9,373 nt of DNA, taken from NCBI GenBank assembly GCA_003535955.1, contig DPZM01000287.1, positions 1-9,373 on the forward strand, written 5' to 3'. This document shows positions 1 through 7,222 of the stretch, in pieces; position 1 is the first letter of the stretch, and each line of letters begins with the position of its first letter. The notes below the pieces were generated by a model, which saw only the letters and a list, made by a program, of their open reading frames with translations, had not been told where the DNA came from and did no database searches. This stretch comes from Lachnospiraceae bacterium. GTDB lineage: Bacteria; Bacillota; Clostridia; Lachnospirales; Lachnospiraceae. The position numbers were made by a program, and so were the translations under genes.

Positions 1-48
1 GTGAGCAAAATGCTTGACGATTTCGAGAAACGCATCAAATCCGAATAA
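1..48 (+). CDS. 3' end of an unidentified gene (partial)
   Basis: Frame 1 is open from the window edge to a TAA at 46-48 and encodes 15 residues ending in DDFEKRIKSE. The charged, helix-forming character fits the tail of a soluble protein. Its 5' part lies outside the window, so no family can be named. It converges on the minus-strand operon that ends at 101, leaving a 52-nt gap. I see no convincing hairpin-plus-T-run terminator in that gap for either strand. The short length means an accidental open frame cannot be excluded. Confidence 0.5.
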   Translation: MSKMLDDFEKRIKSE

Positions 49-100
49 GTTCCAACCAAGCAAAGATACTATCATGTTTTGGCATCGAAATCAAGGAATA

Positions 101-1333
101 CTATTCATAGCTTTCCACTATTGCGAGTATCTCCCTGGAGAACTTCGGATACTCTCTCACAAGATCCTCAATCTCCTTCTTTGACATTTCGAGACTGTAC
201 TGGTTAAAGTCCATACCCTTCTTCAGTTTCTTGCGTCTCCTTATCAGTCCTCTCCTTACATCCGTAAGTACATCTTCATCAGTAAGTATCGAAGGCTGAT
301 AAATAAACGTAGCGGGATCATTCAGCCTGTAATTGCGAAGTACCGACATCAGGTCTTTCCTTGCCGCTTCAAGCTTAAGGGCAACCTCCTCAGAATGATT
401 TCTGGCTGCCTTCTCTTCCAGATATTTCTCCCACATGTAATTCAGTTCATAGGAATTGTTTACATTGTATTTGGAATAGTAATAGTCGATAAGATTGGTC
501 GAATTAACGTATTTGATCTTAACGGAATTCTGAAGGCTTATCGCCCTGTTTATCTTCTTCTCGGCCTTGAGCTGGGCGGCCTGAGCGTTCCTGTAGGTCA
601 CATAAACAGAAGTCAGAGACACGGCAAAAAAGGCAAAAACTATATAATATCCAAGCCTGACTTCAAAGGCCAGGGTCACCTGAAGAGCAAAAAGAAGAAG
701 GATGGCAAGGAGCGAAACAAATGAACATATAAAAAGAAGCGCCCTGGCATTTCTTGCCTTAACTCTTTCTTCCTTTCGCTGATATGCCAAAGCTCCCTTT
801 TCACCCTCAAGAAGATTCAGATCCCTCTTTATGGTCATCTGCCGGTCTTCTTCACTGCGGATCTTTTTTATCGCCTGGGGGATTTCGTTCTCCAGTCTCT
901 CCATCTCACGGAACTGGGCTTCCGTGATCTTGGTAAGGGGACGGACGTATTTCTCCTCCTCCCTCTCGATAGCATCGATCTTCTTCGCCGCACGTTCCAA
1001 TTCCGTAAACTGTGACAGGGAAAGGGAACAGAGTTCATCAATGTCGGCAAGTTGTTCCGTAACATGCTTGTATTCCTGCTTTTGGCCTTCAATGTCATCT
1101 GTTGCGGCCTTCATCTGCTCGCATTTGTCACGGACATATAATTCGCGCTCCCTGTAATCGAGCACGTTAATATCCGCTCTTCTTATGGGCGCACGGGTAA
1201 GACCTTCGGTGATCTTCTCAACAGTCTCTTCCCCCTCTTCCTGAGGAACCATGCCGTCGCCGAAGTCCAGTTCATCATCTTCATCTTCATCTACAAATCC
1301 CAGCTTATCCAGCACCCAGTCAAGTATCTGCAT
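101..1333 (-). CDS. Coiled-coil protein with a two-helix membrane hairpin, unknown function
   Basis: The 410-residue product has no recognised family. It starts with a short amphipathic stretch (MQILDWVLDKLGF), followed by a very acidic segment at about residues 15-40 (VDEDEDDELDFGDG). Residues 60-198 are charged, heptad-like and probably coiled coil. Two hydrophobic segments at about 199-221 and 227-247, separated by roughly five residues, predict a membrane hairpin that would leave both ends on the same side, presumably the cytoplasm. Residues 250-335 are again helical, and a basic patch (RRGLIRRRKKLKKG) lies at about 360-373. There is no signal peptide. The ATG lies 4 nt after the upstream stop codon, preceded by AGGTGA that contains that stop, so translation is probably coupled. 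It is the last gene of the four-gene operon and the only one with obvious membrane segments, so it may anchor the others. That role is inference. Confidence 0.9.
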   Translation of the reverse strand: MQILDWVLDKLGFVDEDEDDELDFGDGMVPQEEGEETVEKITEGLTRAPIRRADINVLDYRERELYVRDKCEQMKAATDDIEGQKQEYKHVTEQLADIDELCSLSLSQFTELERAAKKIDAIEREEEKYVRPLTKITEAQFREMERLENEIPQAIKKIRSEEDRQMTIKRDLNLLEGEKGALAYQRKEERVKARNARALLFICSFVSLLAILLLFALQVTLAFEVRLGYYIVFAFFAVSLTSVYVTYRNAQAAQLKAEKKINRAISLQNSVKIKYVNSTNLIDYYYSKYNVNNSYELNYMWEKYLEEKAARNHSEEVALKLEAARKDLMSVLRNYRLNDPATFIYQPSILTDEDVLTDVRRGLIRRRKKLKKGMDFNQYSLEMSKKEIEDLVREYPKFSREILAIVESYE

Positions 1334-1337
1334 TCTC

Positions 1338-1343
1338 TCACCT
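1338..1343 (-). promoter_or_regulatory. Shine-Dalgarno containing the upstream stop codon
   Basis: AGGTGA lies 4 nt before the ATG at 1333, and its last three bases are the TGA stop of the TPR-like gene. A ribosome that ends the third gene can reinitiate at the fourth, so the two products are probably made in linked amounts. Confidence 0.6.
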
Positions 1344-2180
1344 AAGGATCATATTAAGCCTGTACTCACGCTTCCATGAGTCAAGAGTCTCATCTATAGT
1401 CTCATAATACTGAGATATTTTTCCGTCGTTTTTAAGCTCCCTTATCCTTTCAAGGGATGCCGCATATTTATTCTCATTTTTTCCGTAGCTTCCCCTCTGC
1501 CTCAAAATGGAATCCACGGAATCAAGCACGTGCTCGGAATAGCCGCACCTTATGAGCATTCTGTCATATTTATCCCTGCTCATATATAGGTTGCAGCATA
1601 CAAGATGGAGGATCAGTGATTCATCATCCATATTGAGCCTGTATGCTTCCATATAATAATCAGCAGCCTTCTCAAAGAGCAGAAGCCTGGCATATGTGGT
1701 CCCCATATTATGCAGGACTGCAGCATACAGGATAGGCTCCGCATCCTTGTCTATCTTCTCCAAAGTCCCTATATACTCATCCAGAGCCCTGGCGAACTTG
1801 CGGGCCTTAAGCAGGTTATCACCCCTGCTCTTATGCTTTCTTGCCGGGGACAGGCCTGCACTCTCAACAAGTATCTGCCTTATGCTTTTCATCTCTTCTT
1901 CGTCGCAGTAGCCTATCTCATTTAAAATGGCCATAACGAATTCGCTCAGGTTGCCCTTGGTCCTTAATATCTCCCTTAAGGTATCTGCAAGATCATGGAT
2001 CTTAAGCTGTTTATCCACAAAGTCGCACAGGCGCTCATCCATAAAATCGTGGTCGAGCGTATGTGCATTCTGAGCGATAAGATAGCACATCTCCTCAGCT
2101 GAATATATATTTACGCCAAAGCCTGCCACATAATAAGGAACCTCGGCCTGCTGCCCATGGCATAATATCAGGTTAGACAT
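1338..2180 (-). CDS. TPR-like helical protein, unknown function
   Basis: The 280-residue protein has an N-terminal domain (about 1-105) containing the segment YYVAGFGVNIYSAEEMCYLI at residues 16-35. I recall such a segment in uncharacterised Lachnospiraceae proteins but cannot name the family. Two helix-turn-helix units then resemble tetratricopeptide repeats: about 113-146 (with GDNLLKARKFARALDEY) and about 152-185 (with NMGTTYARLLLFEKAADYY), both carrying TPR-like small and aromatic residues. The C-terminal 80 residues are charged and helical. No signal peptide or membrane segment is seen, so it is probably cytoplasmic. The ATG at 2180 has a GAGGTG Shine-Dalgarno 5 nt upstream that overlaps the TGA of the preceding gene. 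TPRs usually bind peptides or partner proteins, so a cochaperone or adaptor role beside the Hsp70-like neighbour is plausible but unproven. Confidence 0.92.
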   Translation of the reverse strand: MSNLILCHGQQAEVPYYVAGFGVNIYSAEEMCYLIAQNAHTLDHDFMDERLCDFVDKQLKIHDLADTLREILRTKGNLSEFVMAILNEIGYCDEEEMKSIRQILVESAGLSPARKHKSRGDNLLKARKFARALDEYIGTLEKIDKDAEPILYAAVLHNMGTTYARLLLFEKAADYYMEAYRLNMDDESLILHLVCCNLYMSRDKYDRMLIRCGYSEHVLDSVDSILRQRGSYGKNENKYAASLERIRELKNDGKISQYYETIDETLDSWKREYRLNMILR

Positions 2181-2185
2181 CTATA

Positions 2186-2191
2186 CACCTC
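2186..2191 (-). promoter_or_regulatory. Shine-Dalgarno overlapping the upstream stop codon
   Basis: GAGGTG lies 5 nt before the ATG at 2180 and shares bases with the TGA (2192-2190) of the DUF5716-like gene. This indicates translational coupling between the second and third genes of the operon and supports the chosen start. Confidence 0.7.
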
Positions 2192-3539
2192 ATACTATCT
2201 TCACTTCGGTATCCCACTTCATATTGGAGGTGGGGAATATCTCTCCGAATCCCAGGTCTTCTATATGGATCCTGACAGTATCACCCGAAGTAAAGCTTAT
2301 CTTCATCTTAAGTCTGGTAGTCTTATCCGGCCGTCCCGGTATCCCGTCAAGGCTTACATTTATCTTTCTTATTTCCTTACCGTCAAGGGGAGTCACAATA
2401 AGCTCAACCCTATGGCCCGATGCAAGCAGGAATTCTACCGTAGTGCTTATATCGAACCAGTTCTCGCCTCCGTCGGCCAGTGCGATATATTCCTCCTTGT
2501 CCTTACGGTTCATGTTCATACCAAGGTTGAACTGGAGCTTGTCCTTTCCGAGGAAAATATATTTCTCATTAAGCTCTGTCGGCTTAAGCTTATCCATCCC
2601 ATAATGACAGGCTCCCTTGGAATACATGTTCTTACCCTGGAAAACACGCCTTCCCATGCAGAGATAACGGATCGTCTTTTTACACCATTCTCCGTCAAAA
2701 CCGTTACCCAGAAGATATGCCGACCTGATCGGACGCGACATAAGAAACCCATGCATAACGTCCTGAAGCCCTTCGTCCATTTCATCTATTGCCGCCTCAA
2801 GGGCCTCTTTTTCATCCCGTATCTTTCCCTTGTCCCCGGATGACTCTTCATCATCCGGATCATCCCGGTCTGTAAGCATATCCGGATCCGGAACCTTTAC
2901 ATCATCAAAAGTAAACTCATCTATTATTCCCACCACGGGTGTGGTCCTGTGGTTCATTCTCATATAGTAGCAGGTCATAGTCCTGCCATCATGGTCAAAC
3001 ACCGCGCTCTCCGTCTCCCACAGTTCCTGCTGCTGGTGGATCATATAGTAATATACGCTCTCGGAGTAAGACTGAAAGAGTATGCGTTCCCGTTCAACGG
3101 GTATTGCCGCCGCAACCCGTTCAAGTACGCCGATCATAGCCTTATCAAGTGTGGGAACCGTAAATACGAGGGTCTCGATCTGATCGACCGATACATATAC
3201 CGACAAAAGATTCAGGGACTTCCTTATAAAAAGAATAAGAAGGTCTATGCCCTCGAAGGTCTCCCCGTCTATGGTTATGCTCTTCTCCCCCTTTGCAAGG
3301 CTGAGGATCTTACTTACCTCGGATTCCCCCTCGTTCCTTATAAGCCTCACAGCCTCGGTTCCGAAGGACCATTGACTTACCTTTCGTCTCTTGCACAAGA
3401 GGGTCGGGATTCCCAGCCTCTCATTATCCCCTCCCGATACAAGGGTTTCCGGGGCATCATTATTCAGTTCAAAGTAGCTGATCTGTGTGAGGGTATCGTT
3501 AAGGTCATACCCTACCACATATCTCGTAGCCTGATCCAT
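2190..3539 (-). CDS. Hsp70/actin-fold-like protein (DUF5716-like)
   Basis: The 449-residue protein follows the Hsp70/actin motif order. VVGYDLNDT (8-16) matches the phosphate-1 position, IPTLLC (44-49) and FGTEAVRLI (59-67) match the N-terminal Hsp70 lobe, and LVFTVPTLDK (124-133) matches the VTVPA strand. SYSESVYYY (157-165) corresponds to EPxAAAY, AVFDHDGRT (179-187) to phosphate-2 (DLGGGT), YLLGNGFDG (275-283) to the adenosine loop, and YSKGACHYG (306-314) to AxGAAxYG. An acidic linker at about 216-255 splits the second lobe. Residues 320-449 are beta-rich and end with SLDGIPGRPDKTTRL and IEDLGFGEIFP, signatures I associate with DUF5716. Several glycines of the nucleotide-binding motifs are replaced, so ATP hydrolysis is doubtful. 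It is the second gene of the operon, 29 nt after the first, with GGGAAG about 6 nt before the ATG as the likely Shine-Dalgarno. The fold call is my motif reading. The family name is from memory. Confidence 0.93.
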   Translation of the reverse strand: MDQATRYVVGYDLNDTLTQISYFELNNDAPETLVSGGDNERLGIPTLLCKRRKVSQWSFGTEAVRLIRNEGESEVSKILSLAKGEKSITIDGETFEGIDLLILFIRKSLNLLSVYVSVDQIETLVFTVPTLDKAMIGVLERVAAAIPVERERILFQSYSESVYYYMIHQQQELWETESAVFDHDGRTMTCYYMRMNHRTTPVVGIIDEFTFDDVKVPDPDMLTDRDDPDDEESSGDKGKIRDEKEALEAAIDEMDEGLQDVMHGFLMSRPIRSAYLLGNGFDGEWCKKTIRYLCMGRRVFQGKNMYSKGACHYGMDKLKPTELNEKYIFLGKDKLQFNLGMNMNRKDKEEYIALADGGENWFDISTTVEFLLASGHRVELIVTPLDGKEIRKINVSLDGIPGRPDKTTRLKMKISFTSGDTVRIHIEDLGFGEIFPTSNMKWDTEVKIV

Positions 3540-3568
3540 GTTTTTCTTCCCGTTTAAACTTCAAATGA

Positions 3569-6500
3569 TTAGATGCATGTAAACACCTTATCCGTGAAGC
3601 ATTCATCAATAACATACTCTTCCATAAGCTGGATAAGTGTGTCCTCATCCTGAAGTGTCTTGGAAACTACCATATCATTCAGCAGATCGTATCTCGACTC
3701 CCTGCCCGCCGAAACGGCATCCGATATGGATACGGAATCGGAGAAGGTCAGTGCCTCATGACCCGCGCTCTCCTCTGTAATATAATATTGAAGGTTCTCT
3801 CCGAAAAAGAGTATGAATTCCCTGGAAAAGACACCGCCATACATATTCCGCATTTCTTCGGTATGGTAACTCTCCTCTTCTTCATCACCCTCTATAATGT
3901 AATGAAGCAGGACCCTTACACCGGGGTCAGTCCTGTATTCAACGATTGTTTTGTCATTATATACGGACAGTTCCGGCATGATCGAGGTAAACTCCCTGAA
4001 AAATACAAAAAAGATGTTCTTCTGGAGGAATTCCTTGATGAACTCTGTCAGCATGTCCTTTATCCGGTCATCATAGACCTTCTCATCCTCGGCGTAATAC
4101 TTAAGCAGGGCCAGCTTGCAGGCATCATTCAGTTTCTCACCCCGCCTGTAGTTCTTGGTCAGATGATAGAAGACTCCGGGATCGAGTACCCTTTCCTTGA
4201 TAAAATAATCATATGCGTTATATGACAGATAAGCCAGTTCTATCCTGGTGTTCGAACCCTTCCTGACATATTCCTCAAAGAGCTGGTTTTTTTCGCCTAT
4301 GGTGGTTCTTGTAGTCAGCATCTGTATGATGAGCTTCTCCATAAGCTTGTCACAGTCAAGGTCGAACTGCCCTGCTGCCTTCCACAGGTTCCTCAGTTCC
4401 TTTGTAAGGCCGTTGAAGTTATCCACCAGGTACTGAAGGGTCATAACATCATATTTACCGTTTATGAAGGCGTGGTATGCCACCTTGACCAGCATGACGT
4501 CATACAGTTCCTCCTTGCGGCTTATCATATGTGAGCATATCCTTACGACCGTCTTAACCGGCACCTTCTCGGCCCCGTATATGGTGATGATATCATAGGC
4601 CTCATCATACATTCCCCTGATCACGAAGTAGCCTATAAGCTCGGCACGATCCTTCTGGTTCAGGATCCTCGGATCAATGTTGATGAGGAACTCATCGAGG
4701 GTAGATATCTCGTTATTGTCATAATAATGTCTCAGAAGCTCCATCCTTACATCACGCTTGAAGGACTCCCTTATATCTATCGAATCGACAAGGTTGCGGC
4801 AGAAATCAACATTATCATCATCTATCGTGATAAAATGCCTGCGTCCGCTGCAAAGATACAGGTTAAAACCGGGATTGTCCGACACATAATTCTTGATAAA
4901 GGGAACATAGGCAGCTTCGTTCATAAGCCTGCTTACATTTTTATCAGGAAGGATCGAACGGATCCCCCTCTCATTTTCCGCAAAAACCATATAATTGGAT
5001 GAGTAAATGTCGGGGTATGCATGTCCGTTTTCCACGGGGTACACACTCTCTCCCTCAAACTCTTCCTGTACAACGCAGATATTCTTAACTCCCTTATCAA
5101 CAGCGACATCATAGGAAAAGAGCAGCCGTACAAAGTCATTCACGATATCCGGTTCTATCGCGTCAGCCGGTACCACCTGTTCATAGATAAAGGCAAGATC
5201 GCGGTTTATGTGCCCCTTCCTTATCTGTTCGATCGCGAATTCCCTCATTGCCGGTTCATATTCTTCGCACAGACGCTGAACCTCGAACCTGTGCCGAAGC
5301 ATATTCGCATAAAGATAGGCTATATGTATATAGTCCATATGATTCTTAAAGCCGAAGTACATTATTACCGACTTGGGCAGGAGATCTTCGCGGTCAAGCG
5401 GTATTGAAAGCATATAGTATTCATAGAGCTTGGTGATACGCAGCTCCATCTCAACTCCTCTTGAATACCACTCAAAGTATTCCGTATCTGTTTTGCCTTC
5501 CCTTATCAGCATTGAGCAGATGGCACTCACAACATCCGGATCCTCATTGATCCGGTATATCCTTATGAGAAGCTTAAGAAGTCCTTCCGAGAATTCCTTT
5601 GTTCTGGCGCAGATATAAAGAACCTGCTTGCATAGCTCATTATTCATAAGCCCGTTTCTTGCAGCCCATGTAAGTATCTGTATCTCGAATTCATTAAGCC
5701 TGCTGAGAGTGACGGGATTGTTTACATAGTACTGGTAAGCCTCAACATACATGATGGGGCTTCGGCATCCGTTTTTGTATTGTTCCTCGATAAGCTCTAT
5801 CTTCTGGGAATGATTGCTCGACAGGTCTTCGTCGAGATACATGAGGGTCCAGAGAATACGATAATCATTCCTGTTGCGCTTATACATATCCTCAACTTCG
5901 GCAGCCACCTCATTTATATATTCTTCATCTCTTAAATAGAGCGTCGTAAGATAGAGGTAATAACTGTACAGTGTGGGTTCCTTGCGCTGTATCTTCAGAT
6001 CATTGGCCACATGGTCAATGATCCATTTGGCTTCATTAAAGCGCTGGGACACGAGCAGTAGCTGGGCCTGAAAGAGCCTTGATTCGGGGTTCTTCTCATC
6101 AAGCACATTAAGCCTCTCAACTATCTTAAGCGAATCACGCACCCAGGTATTGACATTGATATGTTTGGTCCTGAAGGCTATGTAGCATCTCATGAGGCGC
6201 ATTGTGAGGTTCCTCTTCTCGCGCCTCTCGATCCTCAGTCCTTCATTACTCATCCTCTTGCTGACTATAATGGTTACGGTGAGCGTCTGATGGGGACTTG
6301 TAAAAATAAGCCGTCCGAAATTGCGTCCCTCGTGGAGCTTATCCTCTTCGACGAAAAAAACAAAGCGGTGAACATTCCCGAGAAAATCATTGGCCGTAAG
6401 CTCGTCCTTCTCTATCCGCAGAAACCGGCAGTCCGTGGTCACCTTAAGATGCACGTATCCCCAAGTCGACTTGCGGACCGGGAGCTCACACCTTAACGAC

Positions 6501-7132
6501 TCGGTGACATCGGTAAATTCATGGACATTTTTGTCCACACTGTAGGTCACCGGCTGCTTCTTATTTACGGATATAAGGAAATCATCAACCGCCTCCTCAT
6601 TACCCGGTTGATTGGCAAATCCCCTGTATTTGATAAGCTGGGCCTTCTCGTTCCCTTCAAAAACCTGCAAAAACTCCCTGGAATAAAACAGGGAGACCGC
6701 CTCTTCCCAACTCATCTGTGCCTGATTTGTAAAATGGAAAAGATTCTTAACGCTTCCCATTGAACTCTTGACAATGCTTCTTACAATGGAAAACGCAAAC
6801 GGAATATAATACTCACCCTTGTTGGATACTATCTGAACATCACCCTTTATGATGTCCCCGGGCTCAAGACCGGTGGAATCAAACAGAAATGTAACATCTA
6901 TGCTCTTGGCTTCGAAGCTGTCTATCCTGCATACAAGACGCATGCTCGACGTAAATACATTGCCCGAAGCCGGAAGATCGTCCATGCTCTCGATGGTGAA
7001 AGAACCCTCATACATGCCGCCGACGGGAATCGTCTCCTCAATTCTTTGTACAGAAAAGGAAAGCTTTCCATTATCGTAATCGAAAACCCCGTTAAGCAGC
7101 TTATCTACAATCTCATGCAAGTTCTTCACCAC
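3569..7132 (-). CDS. Giant beta-sandwich plus helical-repeat protein (DUF5717-like)
   Basis: The 1187-residue protein is the first gene of the operon. Residues about 25-118 and 195-292 look like two related Ig-like beta-sandwich domains, both ending in a G-x-V/L-x-I/F-x-S strand pair (GDVQIVSNKGEYYIPF; GRLIFTSPHQTLTV). A short helical unit at about 138-190 lies between them. From about 310 to 665 and again from 790 to 1045 the sequence is dense helical-hairpin repeat, TPR/SEL1-like but degenerate (for example SRLFQAQLLLVSQRFNEAKW at 351-370). A beta-containing insertion at about 680-780 (VYPVENGHAYPDIYSSNYMV) and a C-terminal region with EFILFFGENLQYYITEE (1105-1121) complete it. There is no signal peptide or membrane segment. 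I associate this architecture with the Lachnospiraceae family DUF5717, from memory. The start is GTG: an in-frame TAA lies two codons upstream, a second GTG follows directly, and the next in-frame ATG is at residue 40, inside the first domain. No strong Shine-Dalgarno is visible. Function is unknown; a scaffold role is inference. Confidence 0.93.
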   Translation of the reverse strand: MVKNLHEIVDKLLNGVFDYDNGKLSFSVQRIEETIPVGGMYEGSFTIESMDDLPASGNVFTSSMRLVCRIDSFEAKSIDVTFLFDSTGLEPGDIIKGDVQIVSNKGEYYIPFAFSIVRSIVKSSMGSVKNLFHFTNQAQMSWEEAVSLFYSREFLQVFEGNEKAQLIKYRGFANQPGNEEAVDDFLISVNKKQPVTYSVDKNVHEFTDVTESLRCELPVRKSTWGYVHLKVTTDCRFLRIEKDELTANDFLGNVHRFVFFVEEDKLHEGRNFGRLIFTSPHQTLTVTIIVSKRMSNEGLRIERREKRNLTMRLMRCYIAFRTKHINVNTWVRDSLKIVERLNVLDEKNPESRLFQAQLLLVSQRFNEAKWIIDHVANDLKIQRKEPTLYSYYLYLTTLYLRDEEYINEVAAEVEDMYKRNRNDYRILWTLMYLDEDLSSNHSQKIELIEEQYKNGCRSPIMYVEAYQYYVNNPVTLSRLNEFEIQILTWAARNGLMNNELCKQVLYICARTKEFSEGLLKLLIRIYRINEDPDVVSAICSMLIREGKTDTEYFEWYSRGVEMELRITKLYEYYMLSIPLDREDLLPKSVIMYFGFKNHMDYIHIAYLYANMLRHRFEVQRLCEEYEPAMREFAIEQIRKGHINRDLAFIYEQVVPADAIEPDIVNDFVRLLFSYDVAVDKGVKNICVVQEEFEGESVYPVENGHAYPDIYSSNYMVFAENERGIRSILPDKNVSRLMNEAAYVPFIKNYVSDNPGFNLYLCSGRRHFITIDDDNVDFCRNLVDSIDIRESFKRDVRMELLRHYYDNNEISTLDEFLINIDPRILNQKDRAELIGYFVIRGMYDEAYDIITIYGAEKVPVKTVVRICSHMISRKEELYDVMLVKVAYHAFINGKYDVMTLQYLVDNFNGLTKELRNLWKAAGQFDLDCDKLMEKLIIQMLTTRTTIGEKNQLFEEYVRKGSNTRIELAYLSYNAYDYFIKERVLDPGVFYHLTKNYRRGEKLNDACKLALLKYYAEDEKVYDDRIKDMLTEFIKEFLQKNIFFVFFREFTSIMPELSVYNDKTIVEYRTDPGVRVLLHYIIEGDEEEESYHTEEMRNMYGGVFSREFILFFGENLQYYITEESAGHEALTFSDSVSISDAVSAGRESRYDLLNDMVVSKTLQDEDTLIQLMEEYVIDECFTDKVFTCI

Positions 7133-7139
7133 ACTTTAC

Positions 7140-7168
7140 TTGACTTTAGACAAATTTAAGTATACCAT
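7140..7168 (+). promoter_or_regulatory. Candidate promoter of the aminotransferase gene
   Basis: TTGACT (7140-7145, 5 of 6 matches to the -35 consensus), a 17-nt spacer and TACCAT (7163-7168, 4 of 6 matches to the -10) would drive transcription rightward from about 7175, about 48 nt before the ATG at 7223. The element lies almost wholly on top of the minus-strand promoter and its leader, with the two -10 boxes overlapping at the palindrome GTATAC (7160-7165). The -10 is weak, so confidence is modest. Confidence 0.4.
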
Positions 7169-7187
7169 AACTGCGGCTGACTGCAAA
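7159..7187 (-). promoter_or_regulatory. Sigma-A type extended -10 promoter of the four-gene operon
   Basis: On the minus strand TTTGCA (7187-7182, 4 of 6 matches to TTGACA) is followed by a 17-nt spacer and TATACT (7164-7159, 5 of 6 matches to TATAAT). TG lies one base before the -10, giving an extended -10 element (TGGTATACT). A run of T residues (AGTTTGTTTTTTCTTT) just upstream of the -35 could act as an UP-like element. Transcription would begin near 7152, leaving a leader of about 20 nt before the GTG at 7132. This is sequence matching only. Confidence 0.65.
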
Positions 7188-7222
7188 GAAAAAACAAACT
7201 CAAAAATCACATAAAAAAGGGA

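Noticed and set aside
49..100. Convergent gap searched for a bidirectional terminator
   Set aside because: Only short imperfect pairs such as CTAT-TC-ATAG were found, with no G/C-rich stem or T tract.
2265..2843. Plus-strand open frame of 192 codons opposite the DUF5716-like gene
   Set aside because: It overlaps other antisense frames in the same place and shows no family motif, so it is a shadow of the coding strand.
2949..3557. Plus-strand open frame of 202 codons opposite the DUF5716-like gene
   Set aside because: It is fully antisense to a gene with clear motifs, has no recognisable domain, and is explained by codon bias in the real frame.
3552..3559. GTTTAAAC palindrome in the gap between the giant gene and the DUF5716-like gene
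   Set aside because: A single 8-bp A/T-rich palindrome is expected by chance, and no second copy or operator-like spacing was seen.
3758..4225. Plus-strand open frame of 155 codons opposite the giant gene
   Set aside because: The composition is hydrophobic but has no ordered motif or matching ribosome-binding context, and it lies wholly within a well-supported minus-strand gene.
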